A stretch of DNA of 64,000 nucleotides from Brachionus koreanus. Taxonomy: Eukaryota; Rotifera; Eurotatoria; Ploima; Brachionidae. Position 1 is the stretch's first letter. Every line of letters starts with the position of its first letter. Where the stretch lies: contig PJRA01000313.1 in assembly GCA_016987375.1 (NCBI GenBank), positions 1,380,715 to 1,444,714 of the forward strand, read 5' to 3'. Below are positions 1-12,163 of this stretch, piece after piece. Under the pieces are notes generated by a model, which worked only from the letters and a program-made list of their open reading frames with translations, did no database searches and was not told the DNA's origin. The position numbers and the translations under genes were made by a program.

Positions 1-3000
1 TTAATTAAAAAAAAAAAAAAACAAAATTTTTTTAGTTATGATTTAAAAATTCTAAATATTTAAGTTTAAAAATAAATTATTTCTGAAGATGGCAAAATTT
101 CAAATTTGATCAAAATATTTTTAAGTGTTTTTAAATTTTTTGATCAAATTTAAAAAGCTAAATTTGATTAAAGAATTTTTATATTACTTTTGAAAAAAGC
201 AAACTTTCTAATAACAATCCTATTCTAATAATAATAAAATTTAAAGACCAAAATTTTCTTTAAAAATTTATTAAAATGTTACTAAAAAAATTCATTTATA
301 AGAAAAAGTTATATAAATAAAACACATAAGTATTATTAAAAGTATTATTTATTAATGAATCTATTATTTTTCTATTGGTGAAAGGTTTGGTCCGAATTAA
401 TTAATAAAACTATTCATGGCGTTAATTTTTATTATTTATTTTTTAAGAAAAATCAGAAGCATGAAAGCTCTTAAAAATATGAAGAAAATTTTACTTTTTA
501 TTTAAAATTATCTATAAATAAATAATAAAAATTGAAAATTTAAATTGATAAATTTTGGTTAAAATTAGCAGATTTGATTTTTGTTTTTTATTTGAGTATT
601 TTTAAGCCGATTTATTTGAAGTATTTAAAAGACAAAACGCCTTCTATATTTGACGTAATATCATCAAAAAAAAATTTGATTTTTTACATCTTAAGTTATT
701 GAGCCTAGACTATTTTTAATAAACAACAATGAATTGTTCCGCTTAAATTTGTATAAAAAGGGATTGATTTTTTTAGATTTAATAGAAAGCTTCAGAAAAA
801 ATCAATTAATTTTGAGTGATAATCAAAGTTAAAATTGGTTTGTTTCAAAATTTTAAGCTCATTTATCAATAATTTCTTACATGATAAAACGGGTTGTTTA
901 GTCACGAATAAATCTATGTCTTTTTATAAATAAAATTAGTAAAATTTTTCGGGGCCAAAATGAATAAGATCAAATAAAATTATAATTCTATTTACTTTGA
1001 TAATTTTTGTGATACAATCTAATTTTTTTTCACCAAACAACTAACTTTCATTTCTAAATTTAAATATCAATTTTTAAAAAAATCAAATTAAAATATCAAA
1101 ATGGAAATCGAAAATTATTTATTTAACACAGGAAACAGCTTTTAAAGATTTGACGCATAAAAATAAAGCAAACCTTTTGCTAACTACAACATAAAACGTC
1201 AATTCTTATTCACAAAATATAAAACGAATCCCTCATAATTAGCATTATTAAAAAGGAATACTTATTCCCTAACAACTTCCTTTTATGAACCAATTTTGAT
1301 ATTTTTTTACAATTTTTGGAAATTTTTAGCACTTAACTATGATTGAGATAAGCCTATATGCTTTTTAGATTTTTGATAATTTAAAATTATTAATATTACA
1401 AATTTAAATTTAATTATTAGTTTCAATTTTAGGCTGAAAATGTTGTCTCATTTAAATAATTAACCGTTAGATCGAAATACTGTGAATAACCCCTGTATTG
1501 CATTAAATTAGTTGGGAGGATAAAAATTTAGCAAAGTGTGTCTTAAAAATAGAAGCTTTTAATCGATTGTAATTAAGAAATTCCCATAAGTAAAAATTTT
1601 AATATTCAAATTAATGAGTTTTTTATTTGTTTTTTTTTATTTTTAAGTCAATTAAAACACCTAAATAAATGCTTAAATTAAAAATTTAAATTAGTTTAAG
1701 TTGAACAAAATTTTTCAATTATTTCGTTTGGTTAAAATCCGTATCTTCCTACATTTTCCTTTAAAAAAAATTTTATCGGTTTTTTTTATTTTTTTTAAAA
1801 AGGTTTATAATTTTTTAGTTTATTTATTTATTTAAGTTTTTTATTTTTTTTCATTTTATCCAAGAAAAAAAAGCAAAATTTTATTAAATAAATTATTAAA
1901 ACTAATAAAATAATTGCCTATATATAAATATGCATAAATAGAAATAAAATTTCATTAAAAAATAGAAAAAAATTCAAATATTTTTCAAAAAGTTTATTTC
2001 AATAAGATATTTTTAATTTTTACCACCTACCGTATTTACTTGTGCTTTCAAAATTTTCTCTTTTCCAAAAAATTTAGAATTTTATGACTCAAAAATTATT
2101 TTAAAATTAGATTGCATTTTTTTTCAAGCAGGATTTATTCAGAAATTAGACAAAAAAATAAGAAAACAAAATTTGCTTTCTATATAAAAACTATTTTTTT
2201 TGAATTTGTTTTAATAAAGATAAAAACAAATTCAAACTGTAACTATTAGTTTATTTTAATTTTATTATTTAAAAATTAAATAAGTTCTATTTTTTTAAAA
2301 CTACATTTACTTTTCTGATCTTTATCCAAAATTTTGGATTTGGTTTTTGACCTCGCATTTTTGGAAGTTTTTGATTTTAAAAGCTAATTTGAACATGAAA
2401 TCTCAGGAATTTAAGAAAAGTCTAATTAATATCTTCTATGATTGAAATATAAATATTTTGGTAAACACCAAATAAAAATAATTATTTATCGAAATTTAGA
2501 CTAAAAACTTGTTTGTCTATAAAAATATTAAATTAAACGAAAAATTCAAACAATTTACTAATTTTTTTTCAATTTAATTTTGTTTTTTTAAATTTTTTGA
2601 GTCGGGCTTTTTCTTTTTGACTGTTGATAAATGTGTCTTACTGTTAATGATTTAGGTCAAAAAATTTTTATCATTTTATTTTTTAAAGTTGGCTTTTAAT
2701 TGTTGGATAAAAGACGTCAAAAAATCAAATTAAACTATTTTTTTTTAATGCTTATAAGCATCTGTCGTTTATTCATTCGTACTTAAATACGAGTCTAAAT
2801 TTTTCAATTTTATTTACTGTTTAAAATTAAATATTAAATAAGTGATTTATTTGAATTGGTCTTTTAGAAAATTAAACTCGGGACTAATGGATTTTAAAAT
2901 TTTTGATATATTTCGTGATAATGGGTTAAAATTTTATGAATTTTGTCGCATTAAAATTTTAAATGCACGAAATATAAGAAATTTCGAGGGAATAAGTTAT

Positions 3001-3367
3001 TTGACGGAGTTTGCTTTTACTTGATCAAAGACTATTGAATTTAATTTTTGATGTTATTTAGAAAAGAATTACTAATTAAAAGCTTATTATTTGATATTTC
3101 TATTTAATTTTTTGGTTTTAAATTGATTTTTGATTTTTTCTTTTTGCATGCTTTAGCTCTATCACTTAAATCAATCATAGCCTTTTTTTTTATTTAGAAA
3201 TTCCATGATTTTTTAAAATTAGTTAAAATATCATTAATTTTTAATTAATATATTTTATAAAAAAATTTAACCAGAAATATTGATATAAATAAGAAAAATT
3301 CAAGCTTGATTTGATATAAAAGTTAAAAAATTTAAAAAAGATTTTCAATTTTCATTAAATTCGAAGA
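1..3367. other. AT-rich intergenic region, no gene recognised
   Basis: Extremely AT-rich sequence with many poly-A/T runs and stop codons in all frames. The only longer open frame (2842-3024, +) starts at a non-ATG codon, is rich in Ile, Phe and Asn, and matches no family I recognise, so I treat it as chance. Nothing else is supportable here. Confidence 0.6.
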
Positions 3368-3778
3368 ATGTATTCAATTTTAAAATCATTAATAATTCTC
3401 GTGGTTTTAACTAAAGTAAAAGTGGTATATTTGTTTAAGATTTGATTTATTATTTGATTATTTTAATAGGTATATTGTTTGACAGAGGATCAACTTCGAG
3501 AGAATTTGCCAACAGAAGTTCAAAATTCATTGATTGATTCCAAAGTTGATAATCTAAGAGAAAAGTATATTAAGCTGAGACCTTTATTGGACAAGTTATT
3601 TCGAATAAATGAGATCTATCAAGATTCATATCCTCAAGAAATTGATTCAGAGAAAAGATCATTTTTTGGTTTTGACTCTTTCGAAAAACCTTACAATATA
3701 ATGAAACGCAAACGATTGAACAGAAACATGTTTGCTAGTGGCTTACAAGGTGTATGGGGTGTTCCTGGAAAAAAATAA
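3368..3778 (+). CDS. Secreted neuropeptide-like precursor (118 aa), family not recognised
   Basis: Two exons, 3368-3415 and 3470-3778, separated by a 54-bp GT-AG intron. Seen: ATG, then a hydrophobic signal peptide (residues 1-19, ending VYC), then an acidic spacer to residue 77. Lys-Arg at 78-79 is followed by a 15-residue peptide, SFFGFDSFEKPYNIM. KRKR at 95-98 is followed by an 18-residue segment ending in Gly, then the terminal KK and stop. Prohormone convertase cleavage at the dibasic sites would release two peptides. The second would lose KK and convert its last Gly to an amide, giving a C-terminus ...GVWGVP-amide. I do not recognise the family. The amidated Pro end recalls calcitonin/DH31-type peptides, but similarity is too weak to assign. 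AATAAA-like signals follow from about 3880. The signal peptide, cleavage sites and amidation signal together argue for a real gene. Confidence 0.72.
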
Positions 3779-5560
3779 CTCAATTCTCATTTTACTCAAA
3801 ATTTAGAAACTATAATTATAAAATTTTTTTACCTAATCGTTTTAAGTTTGTATTCATTTACATTAAATGTTATATTTTAATAAAATTTAATAAATTTATT
3901 TTTATTCACTAATAATTTGACTTAAATGAGGATCCAATTTTTAAAACATGTCTTTGTATATTAGTTAAATTACTAGATATTTAATCGAAAATTTGAGAAT
4001 TAATTCAAGAAAATATTTAAATGTGAAGATATAAAAGAATACGACATTTTGAATCAAATAATAAACCCATCATACATCTTAAACCATGCTTTATTGAATA
4101 ATGTACCACTTTAACTATTTGTTTTTTAATAATTATTTAGTGAGAAATGATGCTAAATAAAATTTTATTTTCTAAAATTTTGGACTTGATGCCACATTTA
4201 GTACAAACCAAAAAATTTTCAAAATATTATGAATTCTTTTTGAAATTTGTTCTTGAAAAATTTTGCAAATAAATGCAGAATTTAGAAATTTTTTTTAATA
4301 AGATATTTCAATAGAAAAATTTATCTATGTATAGTTTAATCTTTAAACTAAATTTAAAATTTTAAAACATGTTTTTCAAGATTTTGTAAGAATAAAAGGG
4401 TATTCATTTCAAGTTATTTTTATTATTGATATTTTTTTTTATACTTATCTGTTTCGTTAAGAAAGTCCTCAAATGTGATTAATTTTCAAATTATGCTCTT
4501 CTATATGGAAAAATTTTTTTTTAAACACTTTCTCTAAACCTTTTTTATGCTAATTTTAATTCGTTTCGAAATACTTTTTCTTGAATTATCAACAGTGAAG
4601 AAACATGGTATATATTTTGGAACGTTAATTTTATATTGATTAAATTTATGCATAAAGTGTCATTTTTACTTAGTTTTTATTATTTTCCTATGGTATCAAA
4701 AAAATTTCTTTATTCTCATAAAAATTTTATAAAATGTTTATAATATAATTAGCATCAAAAAATAAACATGAAATAACAAAAATTAATTAATTATTTATTT
4801 ATTATTTTGAATTAAATGCCAATTTTGGGCCTTTTTTCCACCCTGGATTAGGCCTTGAACCTGTTATGGTATCATGGTATTTTTCGAATATTGTTGTTGA
4901 TTTTTTATGTGCAATTATAATAATGTGCTCACACATATAATGTTGAGAGCTTCCATTCCTGTTGAAACTAAAGGTTCTAGTGGTTGAGCTCAACTAAAAT
5001 ATCAAAATTCAAATTCGAATAATCAACGTCTAACTCATAATCTAGGCTTAAAAGATATTGAATTATCTTCATACTCATCAAATTTGATTTTTGGTTTTTG
5101 TTTAAATATCCAATAGTTAAATTCTAAAATTAAGAAATTTCTGGATAAAAAATCTTAGTGAAAATAGTATATCTTAAAAAGTTTTTTTAAATTTGAAAAA
5201 TTTTTTTTTTATTTTAGTCTTATAATATTTTTGCTTGTTGAATTCACTTGTTTTTTTGCCTAATTTTCCTTAATATGGTTCAATTGTTTTAATTTATTTA
5301 TTATTATATTTTAATTCCAGCCCTTTACTGAAAAATTTTTAATGAATAGTTAAAAACAATCTATTGAAAATTGGAGAGTTTTTAGAATTTCTTTGGTTTG
5401 GACTCCATTGCTTTTTAGCTTTGTTTAATTTAAAATAAATAAATTTTATTCTAAATTAAATTTTAAATATAGGAAAAAATAAGCAATGAGATCCAAATTT
5501 AATACTTATGTTGATAAAAATAATAATAAAGAGAAAATAATTTAAAATATCCTAAAAAAT
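3779..5560. other. AT-rich intergenic region, no gene recognised
   Basis: AT-rich spacer after the neuropeptide-like gene. Its early part holds AATAAA-type sites likely to serve that transcript. A less AT-biased patch at about 4810-5000 contains a 63-codon open frame on the minus strand, but its product resembles nothing I know. Confidence 0.5.
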
Positions 5561-5563
5561 TAA

Positions 5564-5825
5564 GTATACCCGAGCGGTTTGTGTGTTAGTCATGCAGAGC
5601 AGAGGATCGAGGGTTCAAAATCCACTGAGGGTGGAAAAATCTTCAAAATATCTCTGCAATACAGGGCGCATGTTTAAACCCCTTTCATCAAAAGAGGATG
5701 ATCAACTCGATGCAGTAGCCTCTGTGTCAGATCGAAGCTATTGCTCAAAAAAGTACTTGAAAAGAAAATGAGCGCCTCCCCTATATGCTAGGATAGAATA
5801 GGGTCGATTTTTATTATAAAAAGTT
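5564..5825 (+). repeat. tRNA-derived SINE-like element
   Basis: A distinctly less AT-biased block within AT-rich spacer. It opens with an A-box-like segment (CCGAGCGGTTT at 5570-5580, as in class II Leu/Ser tRNAs). About 30 nt later comes a B-box-like segment, GGGTTCAAAATCC at 5611-5623, which has one base more than the usual GGTTCRANNCC spacing. An unrelated body of about 200 bp follows and fades into an A/T-rich tail near 5825. A split internal pol III promoter, tRNA-like head, unrelated body and AT tail are the hallmarks of a SINE. It does not look like a functional tRNA: I cannot fold a proper acceptor stem, and the B box is mis-spaced. The ORF across it (5583-5771) is probably incidental. 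I found no second convincing copy in the window. Confidence 0.5.
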
Positions 5826-6094
5826 AAGTGCATACAGTTTAAAGTATAGCATGCACAGTAACTAATTTTTTTTTACACGTTCATTATAAATCATTCATTA
5901 AGAAAAATTAAAAAAGATTAGATTATAAAAAATTAATTATTACCAAAACAACATTCAAATTCATTGTAATCAATAAGAAATCCATTAATAATTGTGTTTT
6001 TTTTTCATTTTATTTTTAATCTAAAATTTTAATTTAAAATTTATTTATATCCAATATGCACAACTAAATACAAAATTTTTAGAAAAAATTTTAT

Positions 6095-9000
6095 TCATTT
6101 TTTATAGTTAGTTCTTTTGTTTCTCAATTTTGTTTTTGAGATTTTTTTGTACAATAAATAAAGTACAAAAATAATGATAGTGAATGGCAGAAAACCAAAT
6201 TCCCAAAAGCTTAAATTCAAATTAGTATCAAATTCATTTTGTATAATATTTTTTTGGTCATTGTCTACATATAATTGTTGAACAGCATCTTCACTTTCGT
6301 CTCTAATTTCTTTGAGAACAATTTCCTCAATAGAACAATTTTTTATTTTCAAAAAATTGAAGCAATTTCTAATTAGTTTAATAGAATAGTTTTAATTTTA
6401 GTTTTAATTTCAAAATTTACTTATCAGTGGGTACAAAATCAAAGTCTACATATTCAATGAATGTGCCTTTGCCATAGACAACTTCTGGACATTGAAGATA
6501 AATGTGTTGATTTTTGCTTAAAACCTTTGAATGACTTTCAAAATCAGATTTTTTTAATCGTTCAATTTTTTTTAAATTTTTGTTTAAAAAATTTTCTGAA
6601 TTAGTCTCTTTAAAAGCTGAATAGAGAACATTATGTGATGCGTACTCGATTAATGCTGATAAAAGCCAAAAACAATCTTTTTTCATATGACTAGAATCAA
6701 TGCAATTTGAATCGCCGTAAACTACAATCCGACCAGATTCAAAACTCGGCTGAGCTAAGCCTAGAATAGGTACAAGCTCAGTTTTTGATTTTTTTACAGT
6801 CTTATTAGCTATGTCAGCCAAAAAAATTTGACCTTCGTCTCTTAAATTTCTATATATGACATAATTATTTTGAGAGCTGGGAAACTTTGTGATTGAACTG
6901 CCTGACGAATAAATGCCTACATGTTCCCCTATTTGATATTCACCATCAAAAATTCTATCTCCTAATTCTATTCCAAATGGTTCCAATAGGTCTTAAATAT
7001 AATTTTAATAAAATTTTTTTTATGTTTTTTTTTTATTTAGCTACCATTTAAAGCTGGGATATTTGAACCCCCAGTCAAAGGCGTGAGCCATTTTCTGCTA
7101 TTTTCTTCGTAAAATTTGGCAGCTTTCATTACTGTTGTATTGTACCATTCAGCAAAAACAATTATCGACAATTCATTATTTAGAATATCGCCTACAATTT
7201 TTTTTATTTCTTTTTTATGGAATTCTTCTTCCGGATCCACAATCATCAATGTTCCTTTAAAAACAAAAATTTCTAAAAACCTTTAAAAATGATCAAAATT
7301 TGAAGTTTTCAAAAAATTTTCTTTTTCTCAATCCATAAAATAGAAATCAATTCCAAATTATTTTTCCAAAATAAGAAATGAATTTCAGATTAAAGCTTCT
7401 TACCATAGTTAGAGGCATTAAAACATAAAAAGCTATGACCAAGAGTTTCTATAAAATAACCAGAGTCTCGCAAATATTGATACAAATCTCTGAAATTTGT
7501 ATGAATCTAAAATAAAAAAAATTTTAATTAAAAAAAAATTTTTCCTAATTTAATTTGTTAATTTACATGATCTCCATTCCAGTCAAGTGGATCATTAGTC
7601 ATTCGTAAATCATCTCTTGGAAAGTAGCCGGCCGGATATCTTAAATTATGAAACTGGTCCCACAGAATTCGCTGTTTACGCGAAGGTGTCGGAATAATTT
7701 TTGCTTTTACATACAAATTTATTTCGTTTAAAAAGTCATTTGAATCATAGTGTACCTTGAAACGAACAACTCCATCAACTATTCCTTCAAACTCACTGGC
7801 TAAACTATCTACAGTTATTGAAATACTCAAATAACCTGACCAAGGCCATAAAACAGATGGATAAGCAAAATCTAATTTTAAAAAGTGTCCGTTTGTTTTG
7901 CGCGATGCATACCATATTGGCTAAAATAAAAATTTTACATATTTTTCAATTATTTTCAATTAATGTAATTACAGGTGCTTCGATTCTTCCTGATACTTTC
8001 AAAGGGTTGAGTATAGTGACGTTTATCATTACTGGCATTCCACTATAATACAATGGTTGAGTGCAATAAGGCCAAAAATAAGGACATTCAGTCAAGTCAA
8101 TGTAACTAGGAACAGCACTGACTTGAGTCTTATAATTTTGCAGGTATTTATAAGCTCTAATCAAATTTAATTTTCCAAATCCTTGTTCGAACATGTTGGC
8201 ATCTTTGATTCTATCAGCACTGGCCATTAAAATTTGTTTCATACTTGCCGGATTCATGCGGCGTTTTTGATTTTCATTTAAAGAGCTTAAAAGCAAAGTC
8301 ACAGCTCCAGCTATTATAGGGGAAGCTACTGAAGTACCGGATAAAATTCTACATCCTCCATTTTTTTGCGAACCTAACACATTAGTTCCATAAGTAACAA
8401 TATCAGGTTTTACTCTACCATAGCCAAATGGAAGCTCCCAAGTAGTCATTCCTCTGCTGGAAAATTTAGCTATTCTCTCATCTGAGCCTAAGCCGCCCAC
8501 TCCAATTACGTCTAGTTGATCGGCAGGATTGTTTAGAGTGCCGTAGAGAGGACCATCATTTCCAATACCTGATACCATAATTATTCGCTTGGAGGTTACT
8601 TCTCGTACTTTTCGGACAAATGCGGTGTCCTTTTTGAAAAATTAAAAAAAATTTTTCTTTTAAATTTTTATTGCAATCAAACCATAAAATCAGGACCTCC
8701 AATCGAGAGATTTAATACGTCAACTTTTTTCATTAAAGCATAATTGAAAGCGTCCAAGAACCAAGAAGTATAAGACACTTGATTTTTTGTGAATACTTTA
8801 AAAATGTAGATATTTGCATCGGGTGCTAAACCAAGACATTCTTTGTAGCTTGAAATTAAACCACAAACAAAGGTTCCATGTCCAATGTTATCATCAGGAT
8901 TGTTTTCGTCAGTAAAATCTACTCTTTCGACTATGTTTTTAAAATGAGGATGATTATTTTGTAGGCCAGTGTCAAAAATGGCAACTTTGATTCCGCCACC

Positions 9001-9913
9001 TGTAATTCCCTTTTTCCATAGATATTCAGCTTTCAATTGTTTTATCAATTGGGCCGAATGACGCAGCAGTTTTCGCTTTTTGAATTTAGATGTCAATTTG
9101 AGTTCATCTTGTATTTGCAAAAGTTTTCTATCTATAAATTTATCCTGATCATTACATAAGGTATTTTCGGCTAGAATTTTAATTTTAATTTTTTCCTAAA
9201 GATCAAATCAGCATTTTTGAATACCATTTAAATGAATACTTTTTTTTATTCGTTTGTGATGTTGAATTTTTTCTATGTATTTTTTTGTTTCATCTGAAAA
9301 GATCCATGATCCGACTGGATTCTTAGAAGCAGCATTATTTTATTAGATATTTTATGTTTAAATTTCATTTTTACATTCAAGTAGACAACATCAAAATCAC
9401 TTGGATATGAGCTGAAAATGGAAGATTTTTCTCTCAAAGAATAACTTCTTATAAAATTATTAAAGAAAAAATTTCTCAAAATTGTGAGTCTTTCATTTTT
9501 GTGCAAGTAGCTTGTGTATTCGATCAAGAATTCTGTATAAAAAAAAATTAAGAGACGTTGATGAAGTAAATTTAGGCAAAATTTTAGAAGCATAAAATAT
9601 TTGCATCCCAAAAAAATAATTTTTTTAATTTCAATTTCATTATTCATTAAAATTTTTTGCTTAACTATCAATTAAATTTCAAAAGATTGTTCAATTTTTC
9701 TGGCATATAAAATATCACTATTTTAACTAAATAATCTAGGTATTTTAGTAGTGAGATGGAATGTTTTATGCATCAAAAAATATGCAAAGTGACTTTACCA
9801 TTTTTTTCCGGTATTATTTCAACATATTCTGTTGATTGATAAAGCTTGAGTCCAATACAGTTAATCAGAAATATAGCTTTAAAAAAACAAAAATTGAAAA
9901 ATTTTAATTTCAT
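6095..9913 (-). CDS. MBTPS1: Membrane-bound transcription factor site-1 protease (S1P/SKI-1)
   Basis: Subtilisin-family (S8) type I membrane protease of the Golgi that cleaves SREBP, ATF6 and other precursors. Ten exons (minus): 9799-9913, 9375-9532, about 9240-9321, 8683-9170, 7973-8629, 7567-7920, 7404-7506, 7045-7254, 6421-6991, 6095-6368; all phases agree, giving about 1003 aa (human 1052). Seen: N-terminal hydrophobic signal, then a prodomain with the YPSDF motif. The catalytic triad is Asp in AIFDTG (about 185), His in GHGTF (about 216) and Ser in SGTSVASP (about 381). The oxyanion Asn lies in [10 protein letters not shown]. Very high conservation follows ([50 protein letters not shown]). 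Near the C-terminus is one transmembrane segment ([17 protein letters not shown]) and a basic tail. Only the third exon's donor is ambiguous (9240 or 9225; both keep frame). Identification is secure. Confidence 0.95.
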
Positions 9914-11207
9914 TTTGAGAAATTGAGCAAATTTTTGTTCAAAATTATTTTAATTAGATGTTGAATATTTGAATGCAAATAAAACGTAAAGCAAATTAAT
10001 TTGGGTTATAATACTTTGTTTGAGAAAATAATATCTAAAATTGCGCATCTTTATTTGATAATTACATAATCTTTGCTATCAAAGCGTATGCAGACTAGAC
10101 TCATTTTGATGTTAAACAAAATAATCTTTTGAGTCAATACAAATTTAGTTTTGCTATCAAGTCTGCCGATAATTTAGTCTATAAAAGCAAACTTTGGACT
10201 TATCCAAAAAAATCAATACAAAATTATTAATTATCGATTTATTTTGAAGTTTTCTAATTTGATTAATTATATTTTCACATCAAGTAGAAAAATATTCATA
10301 AAATTATAATCTCCCAGTCGGATCAAAGCAACAACAAAAAAATATTATCAATCGCAATAAATTCTAGTCTGTCTAGTTTTTACTGTAATCAATTCTCTAA
10401 TCAATTTGAACAATATGCTTTAGTTTTACAATTTCGCATTTTATTTTTTGCCTCACGAAAATAATAAGAAAATTAAGCATCTACTAATGGAAGCTTTCTG
10501 ATTTATATTTTATGATAAAAAGGCTAATTTTAATATATGTTTATTAATTATTTGTGACCGCTTTATTTTAAATCATGAATTTGGATGATATTAAAAAAAT
10601 TTTTGAGTTTGAAAATTTATTTTTATTTTTTGTTTGCTTAATTTAAACTAAAAAAAAAGTGAATAAAAAAAAATATTAAAAAATTTTTTTCAAATATTAT
10701 GAAAATAATCTGTCACAATAGTTATTTAAAAGATCAATAGCGAAAAAAAATTTAAAAATCCAAAGTGAATAATCTAAAAATTAATTGAAAAAATTTTCAT
10801 TTAAAAATTTTTTTGTTTTTTTTTTGTTAACTTTCGTTTATCCAATGTTCAATCTTCAAATTTATCCAAGAAAACCACTCTCAAAAACGAAAGCATTATT
10901 TTTGTTAAATACAATATATATGTACACATAAAAATACATAAATAATAACCAAGTAGAGAAACATTTTTTTTTTAATTTTGAGTAAACATTTTTTGATTTT
11001 TTTATCTGTTTTTGCGGGTTTGTTTCGTTCATATTTGGTCAATTATCTCTATATACACAATTTCGTTTAAGTCATTAACTCAACAAAAAAAAAAGATAGA
11101 ATATAGTAATATAAAAAAAAGTATATCAAATAAAATAATATCTAGCTAACATAGAAATAAATTGCTTTTAAAAATTTAAGCTAATCTAGATAAATATAGA
11201 TGAGTGT
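9914..11207. other. AT-rich spacer between MBTPS1 and the TP53INP-like gene
   Basis: Both flanking genes are on the minus strand. This stretch therefore holds the promoter side of MBTPS1 and the 3' untranslated region of the TP53INP-like gene. Between about 11070 and 11200 there are AT-rich strings compatible with a long 3' UTR. No coding potential recognised. Confidence 0.55.
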
Positions 11208-12163
11208 TTAGAGTACAGATGGTTGCTGCAATTTGTGATACTTTCTCTTATTCAAATTTACATTGTTTGACTTGAATGCCGAACTTTTGTTGCAGCGAGT
11301 CATTTGTTTACCATTAAGCAAACTGCCATCAAATTTTTTGGCTTGAGCAGAGCCTTTTTTGGGATCACTGAACAAAAGAGCGCGTACATTTTCTTTGTTG
11401 CATAGAGCATTTGATTTTTTGCTTTTTTTGCCCTTGCGTCTCAAAGTGCTATTTGGCGATTCACCAGCGCTCATCTCATTTCCTTTGCGTTTTTCACAGC
11501 TGCTTTTCTCTTCTTTTTTTTCCTTCTTAAAAAAAAAACACATTAAAATAATTAATACAAATTCAAATTTAAGTAAATATCGATTGTTGCTTAGACAAAA
11601 ATCGATACAAAAATATGAACATAATTTTTGACGCTTACCAATTGCATAACATCTGAATCGATAGAGTCGATTATGGATGTGGATGTAGCAGTGACGAACA
11701 CACTCATGCTGGGGTGTTCGATAAGCAAATTTTCCAATTCGGAATTCTCAGTGTTGGAGCGCTGCGAGGCAGTGATAGATGTCAAGCATGGCAAAGGAGT
11801 GATTAGCCAATCCTTGTTTTTCACTTCGGGCACTTCTTCATCGTCGTAGCTGCGAATCTTGTAGCGATCCTGGTCGTCTGTGCTGTGCTCGTTCCTCTCG
11901 AAAAAAGAGCCCAGTATGACGTCGTTGTCGTCCTCGGCCCGCTCAAACATGTCGGGCCGGGGCTCCGGTCCGTACACAACCTGCTCAGCAACCAAGCACT
12001 TGTCCGCCTCCTCGAACCGGTCCACAATGTCCCAGTCCTCGTTGGCCACCTCAGATGTATTCTTGACTGGAGATCTTTCCACTTGAGTATTTACATCATT
12101 TGCCTCACTTTGGCTTTCTACTGATCTATTGCCGAACAATAGGCTACCCAATAAATTGAACAT
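11208..12163 (-). CDS. TP53INP: Tumor protein p53-inducible nuclear protein (TP53INP1/2, DOR) homologue
   Basis: Two exons (minus), 11639-12163 and 11208-11525, joined in phase 0; 280 aa. In vertebrates and Drosophila this family shuttles between nucleus and autophagosomes, binds Atg8/LC3 and acts as a transcription co-activator. Seen: the diagnostic block ENLLIEHPSMSV near residues 143-154, identical in spirit to vertebrate TP53INP. An acidic N-terminal half contains NEDWDIVDRF, which holds a W-x-x-V Atg8-interacting (LIR) motif flanked by acids. KDWLITPLPCLT corresponds to the family's WFITPPPC segment. Exon 2 encodes a Lys/Arg-rich C-terminus with potential nuclear localisation signals (RRKGKKSKK). 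The exon sequence is much less AT-rich than its surroundings. The ATG directly follows an AG-rich acceptor-like string. A shadow ORF lies on the opposite strand and is ignored. Confidence 0.88.

Noticed and set aside
2842..3024. 60-aa ORF with mixed composition
   Set aside because: Starts at a non-ATG codon and has no similarity or splice partner; expected by chance in long AT-rich DNA.
4802..4993. 63-aa open frame on the minus strand in a less AT-biased patch
   Set aside because: No recognised motif, no flanking exon and no splice context. It has a weak B-box-like string (GGTTCAAGGCC) near AGGGTGGAAAAA, also seen in the SINE at 5.6 kb, but no A box, so neither a gene nor a second SINE could be supported.
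5564..5640. Functional tRNA gene
   Set aside because: The B box is mis-spaced by one base and no acceptor stem pairing or normal anticodon arm could be built; a SINE head explains it better.
11628..12124. Antisense ORFs over the TP53INP-like exon 1
   Set aside because: They mirror the less AT-rich coding exon on the other strand and carry no motif.
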